A stretch of DNA of 64,000 nt from UBA2336 sp964404445 (GTDB lineage Bacteria; Bacteroidota; Bacteroidia; Cytophagales; Cyclobacteriaceae): positions 1 to 64,000 of the forward strand of contig CAYOJW010000008.1 of the NCBI GenBank assembly GCA_964404445.1. Direction: 5' to 3'. The position numbers and the translations under genes were made by a program. The notes under the pieces were generated by a model. It was not told the DNA's origin. It did no database searches and worked only from the letters and a program-made list of their open reading frames with translations. The stretch's first letter is position 1; every line of letters begins with the position of its first letter. This document shows positions 17,667-25,758 of the stretch, in pieces.

Positions 17667-18632
17667 TTAATCCAGCGAAATAATCTCTTTCTCGCCCTGA
17701 ACGATCAGTTTTTCGTACTCTTCGTTGCTGAGGTCGCGCTGGAAGAAGTTGATCGGGTTGGTGAAGTTGCTTTTGAATAACACTTCGTAATGTAAATGTG
17801 CCGAAACCGAAGTGCCCGTATTGCCCACATAGCCAATTACCTGACCGCGTTTTACGTGTTCACCGGCTTTTACAATGTATTTGGTTAAGTGCGCATAGCG
17901 GGTTTCAAAATCGAAACCGTGATTGATATACACCACATTCCCGTACGAATCGGAGTGGTAAGCGTTAGTTATGCGGCCATCGCCCGTAGCATACACTGGT
18001 GTGCCTTTGGGTGCTGTAAAATCAAGCCCGTTATGCGGACGAACATAGCCTAACAACGGATGAAAACGTAATCCAAAACTTGTATGGAGGCGTGTCAGGT
18101 CTTTATTGTCGATGGGCTGGATGGCAGGTCGCGATGCCCACATGGTTAATTTACGGTCGGCTGTTTTGGTAAGCTCCTCATACGAATGTTGCTCTACACT
18201 TATCTGGTTGGTCAGCTTTTCGAAACGTTGGTACGTTTGGGCGATCAAACTGTAAGACTGAACTTCCGTTCGGTACTGAGGTTCAGAGCCCCCCGTACCG
18301 GCCACACGCTCTGTTTCGCTTAGCGGTTGAAGATCGAGAATAACCCGGTAATTATGGTCATCCTGCATAATCAGTTCATGTAAATGATTGTCGGCACGGG
18401 TTAGCCGCTCTTCCAGCAGTGTCCATTCGGTTTTTAGCGCATAGTTTTTATCGAGCAGATATTGTTCTTCAATAGATGGGTGTGTGTTGATGTACCAGAA
18501 AAACAGCGCCAGTGCAGCCACGGTCGATAATGCGAAGAATACAGCCGTTTGGCGTATCAGTCTGCGGCCTGTTAAATATACAGGCTCGTACTGGCAGGTT
18601 TCCGGGTTATATTGAAATATTCTTCGTGCCAT
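17667..18632 (-). CDS. M23 family metallopeptidase, second of a tandem pair
   Basis: A 321-residue membrane-anchored LytM-type peptidase, expected to cut peptidoglycan cross-links or regulate amidases. One N-terminal membrane helix (about 27-47) is followed by a coiled coil (about 60-160). The M23 domain has FGLRFHPLLGYVRPHNGLDF (zinc ligands H and D in HxxxD) and HLHYEVLF near the C-terminus. The catalytic residues are intact. Its start codon overlaps the stop of the upstream paralogue by one base. Confidence 0.9.
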   Translation of the reverse strand: MARRIFQYNPETCQYEPVYLTGRRLIRQTAVFFALSTVAALALFFWYINTHPSIEEQYLLDKNYALKTEWTLLEERLTRADNHLHELIMQDDHNYRVILDLQPLSETERVAGTGGSEPQYRTEVQSYSLIAQTYQRFEKLTNQISVEQHSYEELTKTADRKLTMWASRPAIQPIDNKDLTRLHTSFGLRFHPLLGYVRPHNGLDFTAPKGTPVYATGDGRITNAYHSDSYGNVVYINHGFDFETRYAHLTKYIVKAGEHVKRGQVIGYVGNTGTSVSAHLHYEVLFKSNFTNPINFFQRDLSNEEYEKLIVQGEKEIISLD

Positions 18633-19603
18633 TAATCTAACGACTGATTCTTTTTAGTGGCAAGTTTTTGCAGTTCAACGTGCTGATCGCTGGTTAAGCC
18701 TTCTAACAGGTATGGTACCGGATCAACCTGTTTGCCATTGCGGATGATCTCGTAATGCAGGTGAGGCGCTACCGACCCGCCCGTCATGCCCACCGTACCG
18801 ATTGTTTTTCCTTTTTCGATTTCCTGACCGTTGCGTACCGTTACGTTATCTAAGTGTGCATAGCGCGTTACCAAACCGTTCGCATGCTGTATGTCCACAT
18901 AATTGCCATAACCGGCCTGAAGCGTTGAGTTGTTTACGGCTTTTATAACCACACCGTTGGCAGTGGCCATCACTGCCGTTCCACGGGCAGCGGCAAAATC
19001 AACCCCTGGGTGATTGTAATTGCCTTTGTGGAAAGGGTTTACACGAATGCCGAATCCCGAAACCAATTTGGTGTTTTCCGATTGTTCAACCGGAAGGACA
19101 GAGGGTACCGACAGCAGGAAGGTTTTATCTTTTTTGTTTACCGAAAGATGGCTGATGGCATTGTTATGTGACGAGGCCGTTTGAATAATAGCGGCAGCTT
19201 TGGTCTTTACCCGTTCAAGTTCACCGGTAAAATAACCGGCATCGGCTAACAATACCGAGGCCATATGGGTATGCTTTACTTCTTCGGAAACTTCAAGCGG
19301 GGCATCAAACAACTTTTCATGAAGCTGTGCATTCTTTTCTTTCAGCAGGGCTATCGATTCATCGAGCCTGTCAACCTCGTGTTGCAGCGAGGTAAAATGT
19401 TTTTCAAAAGTTTTGTTTTCTTTTTTAAGGGCTTTGCCTTTTTCGGTGAGGAATAACTTGCTATGCAAAAAGAGGATGCCCGCGAAGATCACCACGGTAG
19501 TTACCGTAAACAATACCGCATACCCGAGTAAACTGGCGTAAGCAGTTTGCCTGGGTTCGTACCGGCAAGTTTCAGTGTTGTAGTAATACTTCGATAGGCC
19601 CAT
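18632..19603 (-). CDS. M23 family metallopeptidase, first of a tandem pair
   Basis: A 323-residue protein with the same plan as its downstream neighbour: a membrane helix (about 27-47), a long coiled coil (about 53-110) and a C-terminal M23 domain with FGIRVNPFHKGNYNHPGVDF and HLHYEIIRNG. Both proteins begin with a similar stretch (YYNTETCRYEP here, QYNPETCQYEP in the other), evidence of duplication. An inner-membrane anchor with a periplasmic peptidase is expected. It is divergent from alaS. The zinc-ligand residues are intact. Confidence 0.9.
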   Translation of the reverse strand: MGLSKYYYNTETCRYEPRQTAYASLLGYAVLFTVTTVVIFAGILFLHSKLFLTEKGKALKKENKTFEKHFTSLQHEVDRLDESIALLKEKNAQLHEKLFDAPLEVSEEVKHTHMASVLLADAGYFTGELERVKTKAAAIIQTASSHNNAISHLSVNKKDKTFLLSVPSVLPVEQSENTKLVSGFGIRVNPFHKGNYNHPGVDFAAARGTAVMATANGVVIKAVNNSTLQAGYGNYVDIQHANGLVTRYAHLDNVTVRNGQEIEKGKTIGTVGMTGGSVAPHLHYEIIRNGKQVDPVPYLLEGLTSDQHVELQKLATKKNQSLD

Positions 19604-19655
19604 GATAAGGTTTAAAAAAATATGTGAAATCTGCCAAATCTCACCCCTGAGCAGT

Positions 19656-19663
19656 TATTTTTG
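19656..19663 (+). promoter_or_regulatory. Candidate -7 element upstream of alaS
   Basis: TATTTTTG matches TAnnTTTG and lies 86 bases before the proposed alaS start. No good TTTG is found at the usual upstream distance. Confidence 0.35.
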
Positions 19664-19748
19664 CCCGTTCATCCCCGCCCGATAGCCACCGCTATCAAAC
19701 AAAGGGGTGAAGATAATAAAAATCACGAAAAGTAAACGTTTGCGTTGC

Positions 19749-22421
19749 ATGGAATCGGCTGAGATACGGAGGTTGTTTTTAGAGTTTTTTGAGAAAAAAG
19801 GGCACCTGATTGTCCCTTCGGCACCGTTGGTGCTGAAAAACGACCCAACCCTGTTGTTTACCAATTCGGGAATGGTGCAGTTTAAGGACTATTTTCTGGG
19901 CAATGCCGTGCCCAAAGCCAGCCGTATTGCCGATACGCAAAAGTGCCTCCGCGTAAGCGGTAAGCATAACGACCTGGAAGAAGTGGGTATCGATACCTAT
20001 CACCACACCATGTTCGAGATGCTCGGCAACTGGAGCTTTGGCGATTACTTTAAGAAAGAAGCGATTGCCTGGGCGTGGGAGTTGCTCACTGATGTGTATA
20101 AACTTCCGAAAGAGAAATTGTACGTTACCGTGTTTGGAGGCGATACGGGCGATAACCTTCCGGTAGATGAAGAAGCCAAACAACTTTGGAAAGCGTTTGT
20201 AACCGATGATCATATCCTTCACGGAAACAAAAAAGATAACTTCTGGGAAATGGGTGATACCGGCCCGTGTGGCCCGTGTTCAGAGATACACATTGATCTT
20301 CGCCCGGACGATGAAATTAAAAACAAGCCCGGACGGGAGTTGGTAAACAGCGATCACCCGCAGGTAGTTGAAATCTGGAATCTCGTGTTCATGGAATTCA
20401 ACCGTAAGGCCGATGGCTCGCTCGAAAAACTTCCGGCTCAGCATGTCGATACGGGTATGGGTTTTGAGCGGTTGTGCATGGCCATCCAAAAGAAAACCTC
20501 GAACTACGATACCGATGTGTTCAGTCCGCTGATCAACTTCGTTGCTGATGCAGCCGGAGTGAAATACAAGCAAGATGAAAAGACCGATATTGCCTTACGG
20601 GTAATGGCCGACCACATCCGTGCAGTATCGTTCGCGATATGCGATGGACAGCTTCCGTCAAATACAGGTGCAGGGTATGTGATCAGAAGGATATTAAGGC
20701 GTGCCGTTCGGTACGGGTTTACGTTCCTGAACTTCAAAGAGCCATTTATGTACAGGTTGGTTCCCGTGCTGGCAAACCAGTTGAAAAATGTGTTTTCTGA
20801 ATTGGAATATCAAAAAGATTACGTGGGTAAAGTTATTTTTGAGGAGGAAGTATCGTTTTTGAGAACGCTTGAGAAGGGGCTGAAGCGGATTGAGATTTTT
20901 ATCAGTTCGAATCTATTTCTCGATATGCAAGAGAAAACAAATTTAGCGTTACTTCCAACTGGTGCTTATCAAAGTAGAATTATTCCTGGTACAATAGCTT
21001 TTGAACTTTACGATACCTTCGGCTTCCCGCTTGATCTTACTTCACTCATCGCCCGTGAGCGTGGCTTTTCGGTTGATGAAGATGGCTTCAAAAAGGAAAT
21101 GGAAAAACAAAAATCCCGGTCAAAGGTTGATGCTGCCAAAGAAACAGGCGACTGGGTTTTAGTGGGGCAGGATGTGAAGTCGGAGTTTATCGGGTATGAT
21201 AACCTCGAAGCCGAGGTAAAGATTGTGAAGTACCGCAGGCTCAAGCAGAAAAATAAAGAGTTGTTCCAGTTGGTGTTTGATAAAACCCCGTTCTATGCCG
21301 AGAGTGGCGGACAGGCAGGCGATACCGGTTATATCGAAAGCGCGAACGAGAAAATTTACATCACTGATACCAAAAAAGAGAACGAACTGATCGTTCACTT
21401 TACAGATACATTGCCTGAAAATTTAAGCGCGACATTCAACGCGTTAGTTGATAAGAACAAACGGCAGTTGAGCATGGATAACCACTCGGCCACGCATTTG
21501 CTGCACGCTGCGTTACGTCAGGTATTGGGTAAGCACGTAGAGCAAAAAGGTTCGTTGGTAAACGATAAAATATTGCGTTTCGACTTCTCGCATTTTGCCG
21601 CCATGACAGCCGATGAACTTCAACAGGTAGAAGACATCGTGAATAAAAAAGTGCGCGAAAATATCCGCCTTGACGAGAAACGAAACGTGCCTATTGAAGA
21701 GGCTAAGAAGCTGGGCGCAATGGCGCTTTTTGGCGAGAAATATGGCGATTTTGTGCGTGTAATCACGTTCGACCCGAAATTCTCGGTTGAACTTTGTGGC
21801 GGTACGCACGTGCCCGCAACGGGGCAAATCGGCTTGTTTAAGATAATATCCGAAAGTTCAGTAGCCGCTGGCGTGCGCAGAATTGAAGCCATCACAGCCG
21901 ATGAAGCCGAGAAGTTTGTAAAACAAAATCAACAGGTTTTAGAGCAGATCAAAGAGTTGCTCAAAAATCCGAAAGACCTGTTAACGGCAACTAAAAACCT
22001 GTTGGAAGAAAAAAACGCTTTAGAGAAAAAATTAGAAGTCGTTAATCAGGAAAAGGCCAATCAAATCAAAGATCAACTTGCCGTCAAAGCGATTAACGTT
22101 AACGGTTATACGTTAATCGTTGAGAAGATTACTGTTCCAAGTGCAGACGCACTGAAAAACATAGCCTATGCCTTGCGCAATCAGTTCAGTGATTTGTTGC
22201 TGGTACTTGCGGCTGATGTAGAGGGCAAACCACAAGTAACCGTAATGATTGGCGAGAAACTGATGGAAACGAAAAAGTATCATGCCGGTAATATGGTGAA
22301 AGAATTAGCCAAAGAAATTGATGGCGGAGGCGGAGGTCAGCCTTTCTTTGCTACGGCAGGAGGGAAGAATATAAACGGGTTGGATAAGGTAATCGCGAAA
22401 GCGAACGAGTTAATTAAATAG
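19749..22421 (+). CDS. alaS: Alanine--tRNA ligase
   Basis: From the ATG at 19749 the enzyme has 890 residues, the usual bacterial length. MESAEIRRLFLEFFEKKGH is the typical N-terminus. The class II catalytic core contains LLFTNSGMVQFKDYFLG and GDTGPCGPCSEIH. The editing domain has the zinc-site HSATHLLHAAL and CGGTHVPATG motifs. The C-terminal DHHA1 domain ends in GGGGGQPFFATAGGK. The frame is open upstream to 19707, but those 14 residues are not conserved. A short hairpin separates it from gatB on the same strand. Confidence 0.97.
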   Translation: MESAEIRRLFLEFFEKKGHLIVPSAPLVLKNDPTLLFTNSGMVQFKDYFLGNAVPKASRIADTQKCLRVSGKHNDLEEVGIDTYHHTMFEMLGNWSFGDYFKKEAIAWAWELLTDVYKLPKEKLYVTVFGGDTGDNLPVDEEAKQLWKAFVTDDHILHGNKKDNFWEMGDTGPCGPCSEIHIDLRPDDEIKNKPGRELVNSDHPQVVEIWNLVFMEFNRKADGSLEKLPAQHVDTGMGFERLCMAIQKKTSNYDTDVFSPLINFVADAAGVKYKQDEKTDIALRVMADHIRAVSFAICDGQLPSNTGAGYVIRRILRRAVRYGFTFLNFKEPFMYRLVPVLANQLKNVFSELEYQKDYVGKVIFEEEVSFLRTLEKGLKRIEIFISSNLFLDMQEKTNLALLPTGAYQSRIIPGTIAFELYDTFGFPLDLTSLIARERGFSVDEDGFKKEMEKQKSRSKVDAAKETGDWVLVGQDVKSEFIGYDNLEAEVKIVKYRRLKQKNKELFQLVFDKTPFYAESGGQAGDTGYIESANEKIYITDTKKENELIVHFTDTLPENLSATFNALVDKNKRQLSMDNHSATHLLHAALRQVLGKHVEQKGSLVNDKILRFDFSHFAAMTADELQQVEDIVNKKVRENIRLDEKRNVPIEEAKKLGAMALFGEKYGDFVRVITFDPKFSVELCGGTHVPATGQIGLFKIISESSVAAGVRRIEAITADEAEKFVKQNQQVLEQIKELLKNPKDLLTATKNLLEEKNALEKKLEVVNQEKANQIKDQLAVKAINVNGYTLIVEKITVPSADALKNIAYALRNQFSDLLLVLAADVEGKPQVTVMIGEKLMETKKYHAGNMVKELAKEIDGGGGGQPFFATAGGKNINGLDKVIAKANELIK

Positions 22422-22454
22422 TCCACAGACTACGGTCAACTGTTGTCCGTGGAC
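22421..22454. repeat. Hairpin between alaS and gatB
   Basis: GTCCACAGAC (22421-22430) pairs with GTCCGTGGAC (22445-22454) with one mismatch. It starts at the last base of the alaS stop codon. There is no T run, so it is not a classical terminator. Confidence 0.5.
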
Positions 22455-22461
22455 AGATCAC

Positions 22462-23913
22462 ATGAACGCAAGAGAAAAATACAAAGCAGTAATCGGGTTA
22501 GAAGTCCACGCGCAGTTAGTAACGCGCAGTAAAATTTTTAATGCCGATGCCGCTTCGTATGGTGCTGCACCCAACACGCAGGTTGGCGTTATCACGCTGG
22601 CACATCCCGGCACATTGCCCAAGGTGAATAAACTTGCTTTTGAGCTTGCCATAAAAATGGGGTTAGCTTGCCGGTCGGAAATTTCACGGTTGAACATATT
22701 CGACCGAAAAAATTATTTCTATCCCGATCTGCCGAAAGGCTACCAGATTACACAAGACCGAACCCCGATTTGCATAGGAGGTTTTGTGACCATCAACCTG
22801 AAAGATGGCAGCGAACAGCACGTGAAACTTAACCGCATTCACTTAGAGGAAGACGCAGGTAAATCTGTTCATGCCGATGGCGCTGATACGTTCATCGATT
22901 TAAACCGCTCTGGTGTTGCATTGATCGAGATTGTTACCGAACCGGTGATGCATACTTCGGAAGAAGCCGCAGCATTTGTAGCAGAAGTGCGCAAACTTGT
23001 CCGGTATCTGGATATTTGCGATGGCAACATGGAAGAGGGATCGTTGCGTTGCGATGCCAACGTTTCGATTATGTTAAAAGATGCTACGGTGTTTGGTAAG
23101 AAAGTAGAGATCAAAAACATGAACTCTATCCGTAATGTGCAGCGTGCCATCGATGTTGAAATCGACCGGCAAATTGCTTTGGCAGAACGCGGTGAAGAAA
23201 TTGTTTCGGAAACCCGTACATACGATGCTGATCAAAACAAAACGTTCAGTATGCGCGAGAAAGAAGAATTGAACGATTACCGGTATTTTCCCGACCCGGA
23301 TTTAAGTCCCGTAGTGGTATCAGACGAATGGCTGAACAACATCAGTGCATCGATGCCTGCACTTCCCTGGGAGTTGTTCGAGAAATTTGTGAGCACGTAT
23401 AAGCTCTCGGAATACGATGCCCGGGTATTAACCGACTCTAAAGAAGTTGCTACATATTTTGAAGCGGTTTGCGGTCTTACTACAAATTATAAAGCGGTAT
23501 CGAATTGGGTAATGGGCCCCGTTAAATCGTGGATGAACGAGCATAACGCAGAGATCAGCCAATTACTTGTTACACCTCGGCAATTAGCCGATGTTATTGG
23601 CCTGATTGATAGCGGTAAACTGAACTTTACGCTGGCAGCCCAACGCTTGTTCCCCGAATTGGTGAAAGGCGTAACGCAATCGGTAGAAACAGTGGCGCAG
23701 TCGTTGGATATTCTTCAAAATAGCGATCAAAACTCACTTTTGCCCGTTATTGAAGAGGTGATTGGCGCTTTCCCGGATAAAGTAAAAGAGTTTAAGAAGG
23801 GAAAAAGTGCTATTCTTGGCATGTTTATGGGTGAAGTAATGAAACGCAGCGGAGGCAAGGCCGACCCTAAAATGACAAATGAATTATTACGAAAAAAATT
23901 AAGCGAAGCATGA
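22462..23913 (+). CDS. gatB: Aspartyl/glutamyl-tRNA(Asn/Gln) amidotransferase subunit B
   Basis: The 483-residue kinase/tRNA-binding subunit of GatCAB, which converts misacylated Glu-tRNA(Gln) or Asp-tRNA(Asn) to the correct form. The N-terminus YKAVIGLEVHAQLVTRSKIF, the LPKGYQITQ block, RIHLEEDAGKS, and EIKNMNSIRNVQRAI are all conserved. The C-terminal YqeY-like domain ends in GKADPKMTNELLRKKL. The 3' end overlaps the next gene by four bases (ATGA), so translation is coupled. gatA and gatC are not in the window. Confidence 0.96.
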   Translation: MNAREKYKAVIGLEVHAQLVTRSKIFNADAASYGAAPNTQVGVITLAHPGTLPKVNKLAFELAIKMGLACRSEISRLNIFDRKNYFYPDLPKGYQITQDRTPICIGGFVTINLKDGSEQHVKLNRIHLEEDAGKSVHADGADTFIDLNRSGVALIEIVTEPVMHTSEEAAAFVAEVRKLVRYLDICDGNMEEGSLRCDANVSIMLKDATVFGKKVEIKNMNSIRNVQRAIDVEIDRQIALAERGEEIVSETRTYDADQNKTFSMREKEELNDYRYFPDPDLSPVVVSDEWLNNISASMPALPWELFEKFVSTYKLSEYDARVLTDSKEVATYFEAVCGLTTNYKAVSNWVMGPVKSWMNEHNAEISQLLVTPRQLADVIGLIDSGKLNFTLAAQRLFPELVKGVTQSVETVAQSLDILQNSDQNSLLPVIEEVIGAFPDKVKEFKKGKSAILGMFMGEVMKRSGGKADPKMTNELLRKKLSEA

Positions 23914-25052
23914 GAGTAACGGCAGTAATTGTTTTATCAACGATTTTCTTTTTTATCGGGTGTTCAACCAACGGTCAGCAAACCAAACGTGAACACGAAC
24001 CTTTTGTAACCATCCGTGGAAAGGTCAACTATCCCCAGCAGGGCGCGGTTACCATTACCGAGTTGGTGAAATCGGGGCAGGGCTGGCAAGATACTGTTAC
24101 CATCCGCAAAGACGGAACGTTTACCAAACGCATTGTGGTAAAAGAACCGGGCTACTACCGCATTAATTTCTATAACCAGCAACAAGCCGATGTTATTTTG
24201 GATAAAGCCGATATTGAAGTGTATGCAGATGGCAACAACCGTCAGGGGTTTTCAGAAGTAAAAGGCTCGCCCGATATTGAGATCATCCGTAAAGCGCAAA
24301 CCGTTATGCAAACGCTGCAATCAACAGCCGATTTTGTAACCATTAACAACGAATACCAGCAGGCGCAACAGGCCAACAACCAAAAGCGGATGATTGAGCT
24401 GCAACAACAATATCAGGCAATGGCCGACAAAGCTACTGACCAGATCGCTGAAATGGTAAGACAGGCTCCCGCATCGTTGGGCGTTATTAATTTGTTGCAG
24501 AGCGGGCAAACCCTCGATAAAGACAAATACTTTGATGTATATGTTCACGTAGCCGAAAAGCTCAAAAAAGAATTGCCTAACTCGGCACACGCCCAGGAGT
24601 TTGTTGCTACTGTTGAAAAAGATAAAGTATTGGCCGTAGGGCAGGTGGCGCCTGAAATTTCGTTGCCCGATCCGGATGGGAAAATCGTTCCGTTGTCATC
24701 GTTGCGCGGTAAATATGTGCTGGTCGATTTTTGGGCGAAATGGTGCGGCCCGTGCCGCAGGGAAAACCCGAACGTGGTGCGGGCATACAACACGTATAAA
24801 GATAAAGGCTTTACCGTGTATGGCGTATCGCTCGACCGCAATAAGCAAGACTGGTTACAGGCTATTGAAGAAGACGGCCTGACGTGGACACACGTGTCGG
24901 ACTTAAAATATTTTCAGTCCGCAGCCGCAGCCACATACAACATTACCTACATACCGTTTTCGATTTTGCTTGATCCGGAAGGAAAAATCATCGCCAAGAA
25001 TTTGCGTGGTGCGGAGTTGGATAAAAAATTAGAGGAAATATTTAAGAAGTAA
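23910..25052 (+). CDS. TlpA/ResA-type thioredoxin lipoprotein with DUF4369 domain
   Basis: The 380-residue lipoprotein has a signal with lipobox FFIGC (Cys18). Residues about 30-120 form the DUF4369 beta domain common in Bacteroidota thiol proteins, then a Gln-rich helical spacer. The C-terminal AhpC/TSA-TlpA domain (about 243-380) contains WCGPC (278-282), the redox-active site. It is expected to act in the periplasm or at the outer membrane in disulfide reduction or cytochrome maturation. It overlaps gatB by four bases, an arrangement without an obvious functional reason. Confidence 0.9.
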   Translation: MRVTAVIVLSTIFFFIGCSTNGQQTKREHEPFVTIRGKVNYPQQGAVTITELVKSGQGWQDTVTIRKDGTFTKRIVVKEPGYYRINFYNQQQADVILDKADIEVYADGNNRQGFSEVKGSPDIEIIRKAQTVMQTLQSTADFVTINNEYQQAQQANNQKRMIELQQQYQAMADKATDQIAEMVRQAPASLGVINLLQSGQTLDKDKYFDVYVHVAEKLKKELPNSAHAQEFVATVEKDKVLAVGQVAPEISLPDPDGKIVPLSSLRGKYVLVDFWAKWCGPCRRENPNVVRAYNTYKDKGFTVYGVSLDRNKQDWLQAIEEDGLTWTHVSDLKYFQSAAAATYNITYIPFSILLDPEGKIIAKNLRGAELDKKLEEIFKK

Positions 25053-25054
25053 AC

Positions 25055-25091
25055 ATAGGTGTCAGACACTTTTGAAGTGTCAGACACCTAT
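25055..25091. repeat. 17-bp inverted repeat upstream of parDE (GGTGTCAGA family)
   Basis: ATAGGTGTCAGACACTT (25055-25071) and its mirrored arm (25075-25091) pair with one central mismatch and a 3-base loop. It lies 2 bases after the thioredoxin gene and may terminate it. A related palindrome lies beyond parE. Confidence 0.75.
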
Positions 25092-25107
25092 AATGTTTTT
25101 TATTTGG

Positions 25108-25115
25108 TACATTTG
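25108..25115 (+). promoter_or_regulatory. Candidate -7 element of parDE
   Basis: TACATTTG matches TAnnTTTG and lies 21 bases before the parD ATG. No good upstream TTTG at 19-21 bases was found. Confidence 0.4.
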
Positions 25116-25136
25116 ATCAGGTAAACGATTTGTTAT

Positions 25137-25388
25137 ATGGCAAACGACATGATAACATTGGGCGATTATTTCGATAATTTTATTAGCGATCAGGTAAAAT
25201 CGGGGCGGTTTTCATCGGCTAACGAAGTGTTGCGTGCAGCGCTCAGGGTATTTGAAAAGGAAGAAAAGTTAAAGGGTGAACTTAACGCGGCACTTGAACA
25301 AGGTGAACAGTCAGGTTTTGTCAAAGAATTTAACCGGGATAAGTTTCTGGATAAAATCCATAAAACGCACCTGAGCCGTGAAGTATAA
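25137..25388 (+). CDS. parD: ParD-family antitoxin
   Basis: The 83-residue protein matches type II ParD antitoxins. The N-terminal ribbon-helix-helix segment (TLGDYFDNFISDQVKSGRFSS and NEVLRAALRVFEKEE) binds operator DNA. The C-terminal charged tail (about 45-83) is expected to wrap the toxin. It starts with ATG at 25137 and overlaps parE by 11 bases. It probably represses its own promoter together with ParE, as the family does. Confidence 0.92.
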   Translation: MANDMITLGDYFDNFISDQVKSGRFSSANEVLRAALRVFEKEEKLKGELNAALEQGEQSGFVKEFNRDKFLDKIHKTHLSREV

Positions 25389-25674
25389 AATCAGCACGGA
25401 GGCTTCGGACGACATTGAAAATATTTGGTTGTACACGTTAACAAACTGGTCACTTGAGCAAGCCGACCGTTACTACAACCTGATTATGGATGAAATTGAA
25501 TATGTTGCTAAGAATCCATCTTCTGGAATAGATTATAACCATGTACGCGAAGGTTATAGTTGCTCTAAAGTAAAGTCGCACCTTATTTTTTATAGGCAAA
25601 GCAATGTTCCTGACGAAATTGAGATCATCAGAGTTTTGCATCAGCGAATGGATATTAAAAATCGATTGAGTTAA
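25378..25674 (+). CDS. parE: ParE/RelE-superfamily toxin
   Basis: The 98-residue protein has the ParE fold: KYKISTEASDDIENIWLYT at the start, a helical hairpin with NWSLEQADRYYNLIMDEIEYVAKNP, and the C-terminal KSHLIFYRQSN and EIEIIRVLHQRMDI strands. Chromosomal ParE toxins usually poison DNA gyrase. It starts with GTG at 25378 inside parD, which couples its synthesis to the antitoxin. The sequence looks intact. Confidence 0.92.
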   Translation: MKYKISTEASDDIENIWLYTLTNWSLEQADRYYNLIMDEIEYVAKNPSSGIDYNHVREGYSCSKVKSHLIFYRQSNVPDEIEIIRVLHQRMDIKNRLS

Positions 25675-25711
25675 AAAAGGCAATCCTGTAAATGATAGGG
25701 CTGCCTTTTAG
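25675..25711 (+). terminator. Probable terminator of parDE
   Basis: AAAAGGCA-type left arm (from 25676) pairs with TGCCTTTT (25702-25709) around an imperfect stem. It directly follows the parE stop codon. Confidence 0.6.
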
Positions 25712-25719
25712 AAGAATAC

Positions 25720-25751
25720 AGGTGTCAGATTCTTTAAAAAATCTGACACCT
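25720..25751. repeat. Inverted repeat downstream of parDE (GGTGTCAGA family)
   Basis: AGGTGTCAGATT (25720-25731) pairs perfectly with AATCTGACACCT (25740-25751). The outer GGTGTCAGA matches the palindrome before parD. It lies 7 bases from the end of the convergent BlaR1-like gene. Confidence 0.75.
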
Positions 25752-25758
25752 ATTTGTT

